From Nocardioides gilvus (GTDB lineage: Bacteria; Actinomycetota; Actinomycetes; Propionibacteriales; Nocardioidaceae): a stretch of 64,000 nt of DNA. A program made the translations under genes and the position numbers. The notes beneath the pieces were generated by a model that made no database searches, was not told where the DNA came from, and saw nothing but the letters and a program-made list of their open reading frames with translations. How positions within the stretch are numbered: the stretch's first letter is position 1; each line of letters starts with the position of its first letter. Positions 61,620 to 64,000 of this stretch are shown piece by piece. The stretch covers positions 62,001 through 126,000 of the forward strand of contig NZ_QHKY01000002.1 in assembly GCF_003194605.1 (NCBI RefSeq), written 5' to 3'.

Positions 61620-64000
61620 TGGCTGACGTCAACGGCTCCTCGTTCCACCTACTCCTCACCGAGCAGGACTGGTTCACGCGCGTCGGGGAGAGTGGTACCC
61701 CACCCGTCGTCAGCGGCGACCCCGAGCCGGACCTCGAATGGACCCCCACCTGCGGGCTGCGTCTGCGGCGTACCGTGCCCTTCGACCGGACCGAGAGCCT
61801 CGTCCGCCTCCAGCCCGATGACCGCCGGGGGAGTGACCGCGACGTCGACGGAGTCTTCTGGCACGTGGGCGAGGACGCCGTGAGTCTGTGGCGCACCGAC
61901 GAGGGTGATGCCACGAGGTACTGGCCTCCCCGGGCCGCGGTGGGCGCGGAGACCTTCAGCCCCTGTACGCCGAGCATGAGCGTCCCGACACGACTGGGGG
62001 CGGTGGTGGCGACCCGGGACCGCTGGCTCGTCGTCGGCCTCCTGGACACCCCGGGCCCCGGACTGCTCCTGCTGGATCTCCTGGGTGGCGGCGACCCGGT
62101 GGTGCGCGACTGGTCGGCGTGGGTGCCGGACTTCCGGCCCGTCGAGGCGTGTCGACGCCCTGACGGTGGACTCCTCGTGCTCGACGCCCTGCCCGGACGC
62201 GCCGAGCCGACGCGGATCTGGCCGCTGGACTCCCGTGCCGACCCCGAGCTGCTGATCGCGACCGAGGTCGAGGCACCGGTCTTCGATCGCTGTGCCGAAC
62301 TGCCCCCTGATGAGAGTGAAGAAGGCGACACCGGGAGCGACGAGGTCGAGGAACCAGCCGTGGTCGGCCTCCCCGTGCCGTGGGTGTTGCCCCTGCAACG
62401 GGCGGTCTCGGTGGTGGCCCTGGACGATGCCTCCTACCTGGTGCTCGACCTGGCGTCTCGTCAGGTGGTGCGATTCGAGGGCGAAGCCCGTGCCGGGCAC
62501 CTCGACCTCGACATCGCCCTGGCCGGCAGGCTCACCGACCCCACGGCGGACCCGGCGGTCCGGGGCCACGACATCGCGGTCGTGCGGGACACGGCAGGGC
62601 GATCCATCCTCTTCGTCAGCGACGCCGGTGGCGACGAGGTCTTCACCTTCGACGTCGACGACGACTTCGCTCCTCTGGCGGAGCACTTCCCCATGCGGCG
62701 CCACCACGGCCGAGGGCTGGTCAGTGACGGGGAGTCGGTCTGGTTCGACACTGCGCGGCGGTGGCACCCGCTGGTCACCCGAGGTCGGTCGCGCCACCGC
62801 TCCTGGGGCACGGTGGTGACCTCGGAGTTCGACGGTCATGAACGAGGCTGCCGGTGGCACCGCGTGCTGATCGACGGACGCCTCCCGAGCAGCACGTCGC
62901 TGCGGGTCGAGACCCGGGCCGCCGACGACTTCGAGGCCCTGGCCGGGATGCCGTGGCGCCTGGAGCCGACGCCGTACCGGCGACGGGACTCCCGCGACCC
63001 CGGTGACTCCAGTGACTTCGGGGACCGTGTTGACCCCGAGGCCCCCGGGACCTGGGAGACGCTCGTCCAGCACACCGACGGACGCTTCTGCCAGTTGCGG
63101 GTCACCCTGGAGAGTGCCGGGGGAGCGACCCCGGAGATCGCCGCCCTGCGGCTGGTGGCGCCCCGCTTCTCCTACCTGCACGCGTACCTGCCGCAGGTCT
63201 ACGCCCAGGAGGACGCGCCCACCCGCTTCCTGGAGCGCTACTTGGCCAACCCCGAGGGACTGCTGAGCGACCTGGAAGGACGGATCGCCGACGTCGACCT
63301 CCTCTTCGATGCCCGGACCAGCCCGGCGCGGTACCTCGACTGGCTCAACTCCTGGCTGGGATCGGTCTTCGACTCCGACCTCGACGAGCGTCGGCGGCGA
63401 CTCTTCCTGACCCACGCCACCCGGCTCTTCGCCCGACGCGGGACCCCCGGCGGTCTGGTGGCCATGCTGCGTCTGGTGTTGGACGAGTGCCCGGAGGCGG
63501 CCTTCGACGATGTCGCCGACGACCCGACCTTCATCGTGCGAATTGCCGAGCGGTACCTGAGTCGGTCGGTCACCATTCCGTTGCCCGGAGGGCCCACGGA
63601 GACGCGGGTCGAAGGGCCCGACGAAGTCGCGGCCACCGACCGCTGGGTGCCAGGACTGGGCAGCAGCGAGCTGCACCAACGTTTCCGCGAGGCGCTGGTG
63701 GCTCGACATGGTCCCGACTGGAGCAGCACGGCGATCGGGGTGCCGGACTGGCTGCGCGGGCGGACACCGGACGAAGTGGAGATCAGCCCCTTGACACCGG
63801 TGGCCCCCGACGCGAAGGCCGACTGGGTCCGCTTCCTCGGTGGCCAACTCGGTCTGCGTACGGTCTCGCTGACCGATGCCCACCTGCCGCTGTGGCGTCG
63901 GTTCCTGCTGCAACGCCACGAGCGGATCGAACGACTCGTCTCGGCCCACCAGATGGTGCCGGCGCCTTCCTCCTTCGACGCGGTCGGCTGGCCGGATCGT
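61619..64000 (+). CDS. CIS Afp12-like baseplate/tail protein, cut by the window edge
   Basis: 794 codons to the window end with no stop. The first 510 residues have repeats such as WLVVGLLDTPGPGLLLLDLL and ASYLVLDLASRQVVRFEG suggesting a beta-propeller, with an acidic stretch (PDESEEGDTGSDEVEEP). Residues 516-635 form the phage-tail domain of the P2 gpI/TIGR02242 type: YLHAYLPQVYAQEDAPTRFL, YLDWLNSWLGSVFD, LFARRGTPGGLVAMLRLV. Confidence 0.85.
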   Translation, partial: MADVNGSSFHLLLTEQDWFTRVGESGTPPVVSGDPEPDLEWTPTCGLRLRRTVPFDRTESLVRLQPDDRRGSDRDVDGVFWHVGEDAVSLWRTDEGDATRYWPPRAAVGAETFSPCTPSMSVPTRLGAVVATRDRWLVVGLLDTPGPGLLLLDLLGGGDPVVRDWSAWVPDFRPVEACRRPDGGLLVLDALPGRAEPTRIWPLDSRADPELLIATEVEAPVFDRCAELPPDESEEGDTGSDEVEEPAVVGLPVPWVLPLQRAVSVVALDDASYLVLDLASRQVVRFEGEARAGHLDLDIALAGRLTDPTADPAVRGHDIAVVRDTAGRSILFVSDAGGDEVFTFDVDDDFAPLAEHFPMRRHHGRGLVSDGESVWFDTARRWHPLVTRGRSRHRSWGTVVTSEFDGHERGCRWHRVLIDGRLPSSTSLRVETRAADDFEALAGMPWRLEPTPYRRRDSRDPGDSSDFGDRVDPEAPGTWETLVQHTDGRFCQLRVTLESAGGATPEIAALRLVAPRFSYLHAYLPQVYAQEDAPTRFLERYLANPEGLLSDLEGRIADVDLLFDARTSPARYLDWLNSWLGSVFDSDLDERRRRLFLTHATRLFARRGTPGGLVAMLRLVLDECPEAAFDDVADDPTFIVRIAERYLSRSVTIPLPGGPTETRVEGPDEVAATDRWVPGLGSSELHQRFREALVARHGPDWSSTAIGVPDWLRGRTPDEVEISPLTPVAPDAKADWVRFLGGQLGLRTVSLTDAHLPLWRRFLLQRHERIERLVSAHQMVPAPSSFDAVGWPDR

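Noticed and set aside
61649..63949. 766-aa reverse frame opposite the Afp12-like gene
   Set aside because: Mirror frame; plus strand has the tail-domain motifs.
45574..64000. Prophage
   Set aside because: Tail-like genes only; no capsid, portal, terminase, integrase or lysis genes, and a separate DUF4255 terminator as in eCIS loci.
1..64000. tRNA, rRNA, insertion sequences
   Set aside because: None could be recognised by eye; a tRNAscan or ISfinder search was not possible.

Overview
The window is 64 kb of very GC-rich, densely coding DNA. Many starts are GTG or TTG, many neighbouring genes overlap by 1 to 4 bases (ATGA, GTGA, TGATG), and the long mirror-image open frames on the opposite strand are typical of a high-GC actinobacterium. 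The gene content (DUF1707 proteins, a C50-type carotenoid cluster, a SARP/BTAD-type regulator, a probable c-di-AMP riboswitch before an NlpC/P60 hydrolase, a eukaryotic-type topoisomerase IB) fits Actinomycetota, perhaps a Nocardioides-like genus. The genus is an inference; no rRNA or other taxonomic marker is present.

Layout. 1-2.7 kb: an MMPL-family exporter cut by the left edge, diverging from a TetR regulator across a perfect palindrome. 2.8-12.7 kb: a five-gene tandem array, a JetA/JetB/JetC (MksF/E/B, Wadjet-like SMC) complex followed after 10 bases by SbcD-SbcC. The usual JetD nuclease is absent. 12.8-15.6 kb: rhodanese-type tRNA hydroxylase, SnoaL-like protein, and an NlpC/P60 cell-wall hydrolase with a probable ydaO-type leader and a strong terminator. 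15.6-20.4 kb: a six-gene carotenoid operon (idi, crtB, crtI, two half-size lycopene cyclase subunits, a UbiA-type elongase), consistent with a cyclic C50 pigment; no GGPP synthase is in the cluster. 20.4-24.8 kb: glycosyltransferase, membrane protein, and an Lrp regulator diverging from a thiamine-diphosphate 2-oxoacid dehydrogenase E1-like enzyme. 24.8-26.6 kb: a compact methyltransferase / haem-oxygenase-like diiron protein / CDGSH operon. 26.8-32 kb: asparaginase, then four overlapping glycosyltransferase genes. 32-45.4 kb: ordinary chromosomal genes (CtaG and DUF2243 membrane proteins, cupin, topoisomerase IB, Dps, TrpF, DUF1707 pair, luciferase-like monooxygenase, sulfurtransferase, FMN reductase, 3-methyladenine glycosylase, LapA-like protein, carbamate kinase).

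45.6-64 kb (running off the right edge): a contractile injection system (eCIS/CIS) locus, which is the most remarkable part. A SARP-like regulator sits first. Just after it are two perfect heptamers 11 bp apart, the geometry of SARP operators. Then come a small unknown protein, a DUF4255 (Afp16/Pvc16-like) protein, an unknown 289-aa protein, sheath, tube, a giant second sheath-like protein, a second tube, a LysM-type tube-initiation protein (Afp7-like), a 52-aa protein, hub (gpD-like), spike (gpV-like), a 506-aa protein with a C-terminal membrane segment, gp25, baseplate J-like (Afp11) and an Afp12/P2-gpI-type protein. The AAA+ ATPase, tape measure, fibres and cargo are not in the window and may lie to the right.

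Unusual points in this locus are bead-like repeats inserted in the main sheath, an Ig/FN3-like segment inside the 1004-aa second sheath-like protein, a propeller-like N-terminal half on the Afp12-like protein, and the membrane segment in the baseplate gene row. The last suggests a membrane-attached rather than freely released machine.
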